NCBI GenBank assembly: GCA_045661205.1
Contig: JAZRFE010000022.1
Coordinates: 1 to 32,499 of the forward strand
Source of the DNA: HGM04593 sp045661205
GTDB taxonomy: Bacteria; Bacteroidota; Bacteroidia; Bacteroidales; Bacteroidaceae
DNA: 32,499 nt
Direction: 5' to 3'
Part shown: positions 8,604-15,850 of the stretch, one piece after another
Position numbering within the stretch: the stretch's first letter is position 1
Layout of the letters: the number at the start of each line of letters is the position of its first letter
Notes under the pieces: model-generated
Seen by the model: the letters and a program-made list of their open reading frames with translations, nothing else
Databases searched by the model: none
What the model was told of the DNA's origin: nothing
Position numbers and translations under genes: made by a program

Positions 8604-9686
8604 TTACTTATTAATATTTTTCTTTAAGAGCGAGAGGGCATTAATAGCAAGAAGATCCATATTCCATTTAATACCTACGCTTGCCATAGCCTGTTCGGGC
8701 AAGAATGAAACACCGGCCTTGTTTTCACTGCAAAATGTCTGACAGAAAGCAGCATGCAGACGTGCAGACTTATCGGGCAGAAGGAAATACTCCAATCCGG
8801 CAGAGACGCGGGTAACCTCGGTACCGGGCAACACACAATAGTCACCCATCTTATCGCTATTGTTCACGTCGTATGAAGCCTTTACAAAGAAGCTCATTCT
8901 ATCGGAGTAATCATATATAAGGTTGCCTATTACCGAACAATCTTTGAAGAGGAAAGTCTGGTTGCGCACCGCACGGTTCATATAGTCAAGTTCGAGAGAG
9001 AAATCGCCGACATTGAATTTTTGTCCAAGAGCAATGTAGTTTATGAACTTTCCGGGGAGATACTCTACCATATTCACCGAATACATAGTGTTGAACCAGC
9101 CATGTGAGCCGTACCACATGAGGTTGAAAGCGTACATATCGTTATAGCGGGTACCATTAACCTCCATGGGGCTGCCATAAGGAGTCTGACACACCTGAGC
9201 AAGCAACATATCCTTGCCATCGTTGAATTCGTATGTTGCATCGACACCCCACTGATAGCATCGTGTATTCCACCAATACTCCGAGCCGAAATAAACATCG
9301 ATGGGATTGCGGTCATACTCGTAACCACCTACTGCCACAACCTGCTTACCGGCCGAAAAAGCCAGACGGTCATTAACATGATATTTAAGATACATCCAGT
9401 CGGTTGCATCGAAAAAGGTTTCATCCACCTGTGCTTTATAGAGGCGCTGACGATAGGAGTAAGACAACTTTTCATTGAATTTACCATCGACTCTGAAGTT
9501 AAGATACTGACCTTTAAAGCCACAGTTCTCTTTAACAGCATCGCCGCTTACATACTCGCGCTGATAGTCGGCACGAGCTTCAATTCCCATTCTTTGAATA
9601 CCCCAATTTGCCAAAAGGCCATCTTGCTGCGCAACAGCGAATTGACAGCATAGAACTGCCAATAAAGCACAAAGCGTGTTCTTCAT
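8604..9686 (-). CDS. Outer-membrane porin-like beta-barrel protein
   Basis: A 360-residue protein with a signal peptide (1-19, cleavage AVA|QQ) and no other long hydrophobic helix. The rest alternates short amphipathic strands rich in aromatic residues and ends of the type seen in OprO/OprP-like porins: paired strands such as LSYSYRQRLYKAQ, LAFSAGKQVVAVGG and FSLELDYMNRAVRN. The region around YDRNPIDVYFGSEYW fits a long loop after early strands. It would form a diffusion channel in the outer membrane. It is first in the operon and precedes the Gate-type protein and GH27, suggesting outer-membrane entry for their substrate. The exact porin family is unproven because beta-barrels diverge fast. 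Confidence 0.7.
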   Translation of the reverse strand: MKNTLCALLAVLCCQFAVAQQDGLLANWGIQRMGIEARADYQREYVSGDAVKENCGFKGQYLNFRVDGKFNEKLSYSYRQRLYKAQVDETFFDATDWMYLKYHVNDRLAFSAGKQVVAVGGYEYDRNPIDVYFGSEYWWNTRCYQWGVDATYEFNDGKDMLLAQVCQTPYGSPMEVNGTRYNDMYAFNLMWYGSHGWFNTMYSVNMVEYLPGKFINYIALGQKFNVGDFSLELDYMNRAVRNQTFLFKDCSVIGNLIYDYSDRMSFFVKASYDVNNSDKMGDYCVLPGTEVTRVSAGLEYFLLPDKSARLHAAFCQTFCSENKAGVSFLPEQAMASVGIKWNMDLLAINALSLLKKNINK

Positions 9687-9722
9687 AATGTTGTTTTTTG
9701 CTAATGATTATTAATTCATCTG

Positions 9723-9730
9723 CAAAAATA
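9723..9730 (-). promoter_or_regulatory. Candidate -7 box for the porin operon
   Basis: TATTTTTG on the minus strand fits TAnnTTTG and lies 36 bases before the porin ATG. A TTTG-like -33 box (9759-9756) is 25 bases upstream, longer than the usual 19-21, so the match is partial. Confidence 0.45.
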
Positions 9731-9795
9731 CATAAAAACCCGATTATGTGCACTGCAAAAGAGTAAATATCTTTCTACGAAGAGAAGTTTGTTGC

Positions 9796-9812
9796 TATCT
9801 TTATAAAAGATA
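9796..9812. repeat. Palindrome TATCTTT-ATA-AAAGATA
   Basis: Perfect 7-bp arms (9796-9802 and 9806-9812) with a 3-base centre in the divergent region between the porin and U32 genes. The unit TATCTTT also occurs at 9768-9774 and in the U32 promoter at 9871-9877. It could be an operator or a cluster of -7-like boxes. Confidence 0.5.
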
Positions 9813-9845
9813 CTTTCGCTCGCAGTAATAAATATCCAAGTAAAC

Positions 9846-9878
9846 TTGATATTTCTTGCTCGCTTATTCGTATCTTTG
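9846..9878 (+). promoter_or_regulatory. Promoter for the U32/S66 unit
   Basis: TATCTTTG at 9871-9878 is a full TAnnTTTG match. A TTG core at 9846-9848 is 22 bases upstream, one over the usual range. Transcription should begin near 9884, which excludes the upstream TTG start at 9846 and supports ATG 9897. Confidence 0.65.
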
Positions 9879-9896
9879 CATGCAAACAGTAACAAC

Positions 9897-11165
9897 ATGA
9901 ACGACTATAAAGGATTTGAAATAATGGCTCCGGTGGGCTCACGCGAGTCTTTGACAGCAGCTCTTCAGGCGGGAGCCGACTCAATATACTTCGGTATTGA
10001 GCATCTGAACATGCGTGCCCATTCGGCAAGTGCATTCACCATAAACGACCTGCGCGAGATTGCAAAAATTTGCGACGAGCGTGGCGTTAAAAGTTATCTG
10101 ACAGTAAACACCATCATCTACGAGGAAGACATTTTGCTGATGCACAAGATTGTAGACGCAGCAAAGGAGTCGGGTATTTCGGCTGTCATCGCATCGGACA
10201 TTGCTGTATTGCAATATTGCAACGAGATAGGCATGGAGGTACACCTGTCCACACAGCTCAACATAAGCAACAGCGAAGCACTGAAGTTCTACGCAAAATT
10301 TGCAGATGTAGTGGTGCTTGCCCGCGAGTTGAACATGGAGCAGGTGGAAGAGATTCACCGCGTAATTGTCGAAGAGAACATCTGCGGTCCCAAAGGGGAG
10401 CTTATACGCATAGAGATGTTCTGTCATGGTGCGCTGTGCATGGCTGTGTCGGGCAAATGTTACCTGTCGTTGCACCAGTTGGGTCGCAGTGCCAACCGCG
10501 GACAGTGCATGCAGGTGTGCCGTCGAGGTTACATTGTAAAGGACCGCGAGAGCGACATTGAGCTTGAGGTTGACAACAAATATATAATGTCACCCAAAGA
10601 TTTGAAAACCATCCGCTTCATGGATAGAATGATTAAGGCAGGAGTAAGAGTTTTCAAGATTGAGGGTCGCGCACGCAGTGCCGAGTATGTTAGCACCGTT
10701 GTAAGCTGTTACAAAGAGGCACTGAACGCCTGCATGGATGGTACATTTACCGAGGAGAAAAAGGCTGTGTGGGACGAGCGTCTGGCAACAGTTTTCAACC
10801 GCGGATTCTGGGATGGTTACTATCTGGGACAAAAGTTGGGCGAGTGGAGCGACAAGTATGGTTCGCAAGCTACCGAGCGCAAGGTGTACATTGGCAAAGG
10901 AATAAAATATTTCTCGAAGCTGGGTGTTGGCGAGTTCCTCATAGAGGCGGGAGAGATGAAGGTGGGCGACAAACTACTCATCACAGGCCCCACCACCGGT
11001 GCAATATATCTAACACTCGAAGAGGCGCGCGTAGACCTGGGCGCAGTGGATGTAGTACCCAAAGGCTCTTACGTATCGTTCAAGGTGCCTGTAAAGGTGC
11101 GTCCCAACGACAAACTCTATAAAATTGTAAGCACTGCAAACGAAAATTGCTCGTGCAATGATTAG
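9897..11165 (+). CDS. U32 family protein, TrhP/YegQ-like tRNA hydroxylation enzyme
   Basis: A 422-residue U32 protein, close to E. coli YegQ/TrhP (about 450 aa), which hydroxylates uridine 34 of tRNAs on the way to cmo5U; other U32 members (RlhA, UbiU) act on rRNA or ubiquinone. The N-terminal half is a TIM-barrel-like domain starting FEIMAPVGSRESL. The U32 signature runs RIEMFCHGALCMAVSGKCYL (171-190), and cysteines C176, C181, C188, C204 and C208 are the likely iron-sulfur or catalytic set. A small beta-barrel ends the protein (about 325-410). The start is ATG 9897, because the upstream frame begins with TTG and contains the promoter. Its stop overlaps the S66 gene by 8 bases. Which RNA or substrate it modifies is inference from length and motif. 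Confidence 0.83.
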   Translation: MNDYKGFEIMAPVGSRESLTAALQAGADSIYFGIEHLNMRAHSASAFTINDLREIAKICDERGVKSYLTVNTIIYEEDILLMHKIVDAAKESGISAVIASDIAVLQYCNEIGMEVHLSTQLNISNSEALKFYAKFADVVVLARELNMEQVEEIHRVIVEENICGPKGELIRIEMFCHGALCMAVSGKCYLSLHQLGRSANRGQCMQVCRRGYIVKDRESDIELEVDNKYIMSPKDLKTIRFMDRMIKAGVRVFKIEGRARSAEYVSTVVSCYKEALNACMDGTFTEEKKAVWDERLATVFNRGFWDGYYLGQKLGEWSDKYGSQATERKVYIGKGIKYFSKLGVGEFLIEAGEMKVGDKLLITGPTTGAIYLTLEEARVDLGAVDVVPKGSYVSFKVPVKVRPNDKLYKIVSTANENCSCND

Positions 11166-12057
11166 GCCGCAACCTTTAGCCAAAGGCGACAAGGTGGCGA
11201 TAATCTCGCCCGCCGGCGCATTGCAGAAGCCCCAAATATTGGACACAGCAACCGAAAGACTTACATCATGGGGGTTGCAGACGATTGTTGCGCCACATGC
11301 AGCAACCCGCGACGGATACTTTGCCGGTAGCGCGGAGGAGCGCGTGGCAGACATCATAGCCATGCTGCGTGACGAGAGCGTAAAAGCCATACTGTGCAGT
11401 TACGGTGGCTACGGCTGTGTGCATCTGCTGCCACACATCGGCAACGAAATTACCCGCAACCCCAAATGGCTGATAGGAATGAGCGACTGCTCGGCACTTC
11501 TTGCCGCATGGACAAACAGTGGCATCATGAGCCTGCATGCTGTGCAGTGCCGCCACTTGGCACAAAAAGGAGAGAGCAAAAGTTCGGAATTTCTGCGAAA
11601 GACACTCTTCGGATGGCATCCCCACTACTCTATCGACGCCCACCCACTCAACCGGAAAGGGAGCGCAACAGGCACACTTGTGGGTGGAAACCTGTCGGTG
11701 CTGTCGGCACTGATTAACACTCCGTACGATATTCTAAAGCCCGACAATATTCTTTTCATAGAGGATATTAACGAACCACTTTACAAAATAGAGCGTATGC
11801 TCTACACGCTGAAACTATCGGGAGTACTAAGCTCGCTGAGAGGACTTATCGTGGGCAGTTTCGAGGGATGCAGAGCCAACAGCGATTTTGGTGGTTCGGT
11901 GTACGAAATTATCAGTCGCATGGTCGAAGAGTACGACTACCCCGTCTGTTTCGGTTTTCCCGCAGGGCATGGCGACGAATGCTACCCGCTCATCGAGGGT
12001 GCAACCGTTTGTTTAAAAACAGAAACAGAAGGCGTTGATATTGCCTTCTGTTCATAA
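11158..12057 (+). CDS. ldcA: LD-carboxypeptidase, peptidase family S66
   Basis: A cytoplasmic serine peptidase that removes the terminal D-alanine from murein tetrapeptides during cell-wall recycling (MccF relatives cleave microcin C instead). It has 299 residues, the usual length. The Ser-Glu-His triad is visible as S109 (GMSD), E202 (IEDINE) and H271 (AGHG), matching the spacing in Pseudomonas LdcA. The oxyanion region SYGGYGC (81-87) precedes the nucleophile as expected. The gene overlaps the U32 stop by 8 bases, so the two are translationally linked, though no shared pathway is obvious. Its last codons hold a 10-bp hairpin that probably terminates the opposing sufE operon. I prefer LdcA over MccF on genomic grounds only. 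Confidence 0.87.
   Translation: MIRPQPLAKGDKVAIISPAGALQKPQILDTATERLTSWGLQTIVAPHAATRDGYFAGSAEERVADIIAMLRDESVKAILCSYGGYGCVHLLPHIGNEITRNPKWLIGMSDCSALLAAWTNSGIMSLHAVQCRHLAQKGESKSSEFLRKTLFGWHPHYSIDAHPLNRKGSATGTLVGGNLSVLSALINTPYDILKPDNILFIEDINEPLYKIERMLYTLKLSGVLSSLRGLIVGSFEGCRANSDFGGSVYEIISRMVEEYDYPVCFGFPAGHGDECYPLIEGATVCLKTETEGVDIAFCS
12024..12052 (-). terminator. Probable terminator of the sufE operon, inside the S66 coding end
   Basis: A 10-bp perfect stem (12024-12033 with 12043-12052) with a 9-base loop. On the minus strand it is followed by a U-rich stretch (12021-12009). It lies within the final codons of the convergent S66 gene, and only 6 bases separate the two stop codons. Confidence 0.6.
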
Positions 12058-12063
12058 GTCTGT

Positions 12064-12495
12064 TTATAATCCTATTTTGGTTTTGAAAGCCAACGCATAC
12101 ATTCGCATCTGCTTTATCATTGCAACAAGTCCGTTGCTGCGCGTGGGAGAAAGATGCTCTTTCAATCCTATCGCCTCGACAAAGTAAGGCTCTTCGGCAA
12201 GAATCTCGTCGGGAGTGTGACCCGAATAGACCTTTACAAGCAACGAAACTATTCCTTTCACAATGAGTGCATCGCTCTCTGCAAGGAAACGCACTGTACC
12301 ATCGGGCATCAGGTCGGCCTGCAACCACACACGGCTCTGACATCCCTCGATGAGGTTGCTGTCGTTCTTGTACTGCTCGTCAAGCGGAGGTTGCTCACCG
12401 CCCAGGTCTATGAGCAGTTGGTAACGGTCCATCCAATCGTCAAAAGCTTTAAACTCGTCGATAATCTCCTCTTGTTTATCTTTAATCGTACTCAT
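12064..12495 (-). CDS. sufE: Cysteine desulfurase activator SufE
   Basis: A 143-residue SufE-family protein that accepts persulfide sulfur from the cysteine desulfurase SufS and passes it to the SufB scaffold for iron-sulfur cluster assembly. The acceptor cysteine is C52 in EGCQSRVW, matching E. coli C51. The length is typical. It follows the M28 lipoprotein gene with no gap and is the last gene of a long minus-strand run that includes cysS. No other suf gene is in the window, so its partners must be encoded elsewhere. The C-terminal half has the expected YALAFK-type ending helix. Confidence 0.93.
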   Translation of the reverse strand: MSTIKDKQEEIIDEFKAFDDWMDRYQLLIDLGGEQPPLDEQYKNDSNLIEGCQSRVWLQADLMPDGTVRFLAESDALIVKGIVSLLVKVYSGHTPDEILAEEPYFVEAIGLKEHLSPTRSNGLVAMIKQMRMYALAFKTKIGL

Positions 12496-13506
12496 TTATT
12501 TTTCGTTATATATTACAGCGACAACAGTCTCGCCCACAGCTTTGAGAGTCTCGCGGTCAATCCAGCTCATATCATCTTTTATTGTATGATGGTACTTGCC
12601 AAAGCCATTCTCGCTATCTTCGTCATAATTTATAATATCCACACAGGGAAGCCCCATAAATTCGTTCACATAATAGTGGTCGTCGGTAGTATAGCCACCC
12701 TTCTCTTTCACGAAATACTTTCCGTGCCCCAATTTGTGGGCAGTGTTCCATATTTTCTCGACAAGGCTGCCCGCATATATGAGCGAAATGCCCTCTTGGT
12801 AGAATGTCGAACCGGGAGCACCCACAAGGTCAAGCAATATTCCGTAGCGCGCATTGTAGTCGCTCTTGTGAGGTCGGCGCGACCAATACTGCGAGCCCAA
12901 AGCCCATGAATGGTCCATTGTTTCACGCGTAGGGTCGTCGTCGGCATTGTGTGTACCATAGTCCTCGGCATCGAAGAATACAATGTCTATACCAAGCTCG
13001 GTGGGAGTAGCAGCAAGCAGACGCGCAATCTCCAAAAGCACACCCACACCGCTGGCACCATCGTTAGCACCCAGAATGGGGGTGCGATGTTTCGTTGCAT
13101 CAGGGTCGGAGTCGGCCCAGGGGCGGCTGTCCCAATGGGCGCAGAGCATTACACGTTTCGCCTTTTGGGGCTGGAATTGCGCCACTATGTTGCGTGCCTG
13201 CAATTTTGTGCCATCGTATGCTACAAGTTCCACGTTCTGGGTGACGACCTCGGCACCATAGCTTTTGAGCTGATTTTCAAGAAAATCGCCACATGCACGA
13301 TGCTCGGCACTGTTGGGCACGCGAGGGCCGAACTTCACTTGAGCCTCAACAAAAGCATAGGCACTGTCGGCGTCGAAACGTGGCAACTGCACCACTGCTG
13401 CCTGCTTCTTTGCAGGAGCGAGAGTTGCGCTTTTAGGCGAGCCGCCACAAGCAACGACAAGCAGCATCAACAGGAGTTCAAAAGGCTGTATAAGACTTTT
13501 TATCAT
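12496..13506 (-). CDS. M28-fold lipoprotein, probable glutaminyl-peptide cyclotransferase
   Basis: A zinc-dependent enzyme of the M28 fold. Bacteroidota homologues (Porphyromonas, Tannerella, Prevotella) are glutaminyl cyclases that turn N-terminal glutamine, exposed after signal-peptide cleavage, into pyroglutamate. It has 336 residues with lipobox VVAC and C20 lipidated, so it faces the periplasm. CAHWDSRPWADSDPD (122-136) and ILGANDGASG (144-153) are typical. Likely metal ligands are D149, E181 (FFDAEDYG) and H307 (KYHHTIKDD). GSQYWSRRPH (204-213) is also characteristic of the Bacteroidota cyclases as I remember them. Several secreted proteins here have Gln right after the predicted cleavage site (GH2, GH36, porin), so substrates are at hand. 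The gene overlaps cysS by 4 bases and abuts sufE. An aminopeptidase role is the alternative. Confidence 0.8.
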   Translation of the reverse strand: MIKSLIQPFELLLMLLVVACGGSPKSATLAPAKKQAAVVQLPRFDADSAYAFVEAQVKFGPRVPNSAEHRACGDFLENQLKSYGAEVVTQNVELVAYDGTKLQARNIVAQFQPQKAKRVMLCAHWDSRPWADSDPDATKHRTPILGANDGASGVGVLLEIARLLAATPTELGIDIVFFDAEDYGTHNADDDPTRETMDHSWALGSQYWSRRPHKSDYNARYGILLDLVGAPGSTFYQEGISLIYAGSLVEKIWNTAHKLGHGKYFVKEKGGYTTDDHYYVNEFMGLPCVDIINYDEDSENGFGKYHHTIKDDMSWIDRETLKAVGETVVAVIYNEK

Positions 13507-14978
13507 CTGTTCAATTTCCAGGTTGAGCCATCTTTTGTATCTTTAATCTCGAAGCCGAGTGCAGCAAGCGAATCACGTATCTTATCGCTGGTTGCCCAAT
13601 CCTTGTTGGCCTTTGCAACGAGACGCTGTTCGAGCAGCATATCCACAACCTTGCCGAAAGCCTCTTCACGACCACCCGACGAGCCCTTCTCCTCTTTAAG
13701 TCCGAGAATGTCGAACATGAAGAGCGAGAATGTCTCTTTAAGCTCGGCAAGGACGGCAGCAGAGATTGTAGCCTTTTTGTCGGCAATCTGGTTGATTGCG
13801 CGTGACGCATCGAAGAGGTGCGAAATTACAAGTGCTGTATTCATGTCGTCGTTCATTGCATCGTAGCACTTTGTACGCAAAGCCGACACATCTACTGTTG
13901 TCTCGCCACCGGCTGTGAGTCCGTTGAGAGTCTTTAGTGCATCGAGCAGACGCTGCAATCCCTTCTCGGATGCCTGCAAAGCATCGTTGCTGAAGTCTAC
14001 GGTACTGCGGTAGTGAGCCTGAAGAATGAAGAAACGGATAGTCATGGGTGAGTAGGCCTGAGCAAGCAGTTTGTGAGTACCCTCGAAGAACTCCGAGAGA
14101 GTAATGAAGTTGCCAAGCGACTTACCCATCTTTGTTCCGTTGATGGTAATCATGTTGTTGTGCATCCAATATTTCACAACCTGATGTCCCATAGCAGCTA
14201 CACCCTGGGCAATCTCACACTCGTGGTGGGGGAATACAAGGTCCATACCTCCGCCATGAATATCAAACTCCTCACCAAGATATTTACGACCCATGGCTGT
14301 ACACTCGCAGTGCCATCCGGGGAAGCCGTCGCTCCAGGGTGAAGGCCAGCGCATGATGTGCTCGGGCTGTGCACATTTCCACAAAGCAAAGTCGGCAGGG
14401 TTGCGTTTCTCGCTTTGTCCGTCAAGTTCGCGTGTGGTGTTGAGAACATCCTCGAGGTTGCGACCCGAGAGAATGCCATAGTGATGAGCCTTGTCATATT
14501 TCGCAACATCGAAATATACAGAACCCTCACTGACGTATGCAAAGCCATTATCGATAATCTCTTTTACAAGCTCTATCTGCTCGATAATGTGACCCGATGC
14601 GTGAGGCTCAATGCTGGGAGGAAGCACATTCAGAGCCTCCATAGCTTTGTGGTAACGCAGTGTGTAGTACTGCACCACCTCCATAGGTTCGAGCTGCTCG
14701 AGACGAGCCTTTTTTGCAATCTTGTCCTCGCCCTCGTCTGCATCGTGCTCAAGGTGACCAACGTCGGTAATATTGCGGACATAGCGCACCTTGTAGCCAA
14801 GGTTTGTGAGGTATCTGAAAAGCACGTCAAAGGTAATTGCAGGGCGTGCATGTCCCAGGTGAGCGTCGCCATAAACTGTGGGGCCGCACACATAAAGACC
14901 TACATTGGGAGCGTGCAGAGGCACAAACTCCTCTTTCTTACGCGTCAGCGTATTATATATCATCAATTTGTTCTCCAT
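13503..14978 (-). CDS. cysS: Cysteinyl-tRNA synthetase
   Basis: Charges tRNA-Cys with cysteine in the cytoplasm. The 491-residue protein is a class I synthetase with the HIGH-type motif HLGHA (40-44) and the KMSKS-type motif KMGKS (283-287), where Gly replaces the first Ser. Zinc ligands are C31 (YVCGPTVY), C224 (GWHCECT), H251 or H252 and E253 (FPHHECE). The C-terminal anticodon-binding helical region ends GSTWKLNR. The start at 14978 gives the typical N-terminus just before the catalytic core. It is 33 bases after the DUF3108 gene and overlaps the cyclase gene by 4 bases, so it sits in the middle of the minus-strand run. Confidence 0.97.
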   Translation of the reverse strand: MENKLMIYNTLTRKKEEFVPLHAPNVGLYVCGPTVYGDAHLGHARPAITFDVLFRYLTNLGYKVRYVRNITDVGHLEHDADEGEDKIAKKARLEQLEPMEVVQYYTLRYHKAMEALNVLPPSIEPHASGHIIEQIELVKEIIDNGFAYVSEGSVYFDVAKYDKAHHYGILSGRNLEDVLNTTRELDGQSEKRNPADFALWKCAQPEHIMRWPSPWSDGFPGWHCECTAMGRKYLGEEFDIHGGGMDLVFPHHECEIAQGVAAMGHQVVKYWMHNNMITINGTKMGKSLGNFITLSEFFEGTHKLLAQAYSPMTIRFFILQAHYRSTVDFSNDALQASEKGLQRLLDALKTLNGLTAGGETTVDVSALRTKCYDAMNDDMNTALVISHLFDASRAINQIADKKATISAAVLAELKETFSLFMFDILGLKEEKGSSGGREEAFGKVVDMLLEQRLVAKANKDWATSDKIRDSLAALGFEIKDTKDGSTWKLNR

Positions 14979-15011
14979 AGAAAATATATTTATCAGTTTT
15001 TATTCTTAACA

Positions 15012-15848
15012 TTAATCTTTGCTCACCGCAGGCATTATAGGATAAAGCAATCCCCGATGACTTGCAAGTTTCGCCTTTGCCGAACCGAAGTTGAGCGTAA
15101 GGTCGAGCAGCACAGGCAGCTTATTCTTGTCGTCGGTAACATGGAAATTTATAATGCTACGCTCGCGACCTTTGGAATCCTTTTTCACAAGCGAAACAGT
15201 TATACAGTTGTATTTCACATCTTTGTCGTTCTCGGTCACCGTCTTTCCACGATAGACAAGATACTGTGGTTCGATGCGTTTACCCGTCGCAACGGGGAAG
15301 GTGAGACGCTGCCCCACTTTCATCGATGAGAAATCGATGGTACGCGCATAGGCAAGCAGACTCATCATGTCGTAAACAGGCGTTGTGCTGTTGTCGGTGC
15401 GTGTAACAGTAGGCTCATTGTCGCGACGATAGCTTTGGGTGAGGTTTATATTGCCCGCAGCATCGTAGTTGTACCACACCTGATTGAGATAGTAGCGTTT
15501 ACCCTCTTCGGAGGCTTTGCGATAGTACAAGGGGCGCATATCGTGGGTAAAAACCGTAGTCAGCGTGTCGCGCATCTTGAAGAATTTGTCGGCGCGACTG
15601 TTGGTAGAGCTTAACAACGACATTGCCATAGCCTTTTTACCCTCGAAAACTGTGTCGCGTATTATGAGGCTTGCATCTCCTGCACGCACCCACACAAATT
15701 TCCAATTGAAGTAGAGGTTACACTTCAGTGTTTCGCCGGCCTTGAAGGCGGGGGCGGTTTTTACAGCTATATTCTGCGCTGTTGCCGGCTGTAACGCAAA
15801 TAGCATCACCGCAACAAGGAACAGGCATATTTTTATTGACTTTTTCAT
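15012..15848 (-). CDS. DUF3108 family secreted protein
   Basis: A 278-residue secreted protein of unknown function. I choose ATG 15848 rather than a GTG two codons upstream, since a signal peptide starts there (1-25, cleavage ATA|QN). The mature part is beta-rich: it begins with a hydrophobic strand pair containing GETLKCNLYFNW, has a central region on which DUF3108 is recognised (RDTLTTVFTHDMRPLYYRK, YNYDAAGNINLTQ), and ends LASHRGLLYPIMPA. No catalytic motif is apparent. It starts 2 bases after the Ig-like lipoprotein gene, so translation is coupled and the two probably share a periplasmic or outer-membrane task. Family assignment is by resemblance. Confidence 0.72.
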   Translation of the reverse strand: MKKSIKICLFLVAVMLFALQPATAQNIAVKTAPAFKAGETLKCNLYFNWKFVWVRAGDASLIIRDTVFEGKKAMAMSLLSSTNSRADKFFKMRDTLTTVFTHDMRPLYYRKASEEGKRYYLNQVWYNYDAAGNINLTQSYRRDNEPTVTRTDNSTTPVYDMMSLLAYARTIDFSSMKVGQRLTFPVATGKRIEPQYLVYRGKTVTENDKDVKYNCITVSLVKKDSKGRERSIINFHVTDDKNKLPVLLDLTLNFGSAKAKLASHRGLLYPIMPAVSKD

Positions 15849-15850
15849 AA

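Noticed and set aside
263..9686. Polysaccharide utilisation locus
   Set aside because: No SusC, SusD, surface glycan-binding protein or dedicated regulator is present, and the glycosidases are in separate units.
12910..13866. Plus-strand open frame of 318 codons opposite the M28 and cysS genes
   Set aside because: It covers intact catalytic motifs of both real genes on the other strand and looks like an antisense shadow.
14358..15329. Plus-strand open frame of 323 codons opposite cysS and the DUF3108 gene
   Set aside because: It spans two well-supported minus-strand genes and their gap, with no recognisable protein features.
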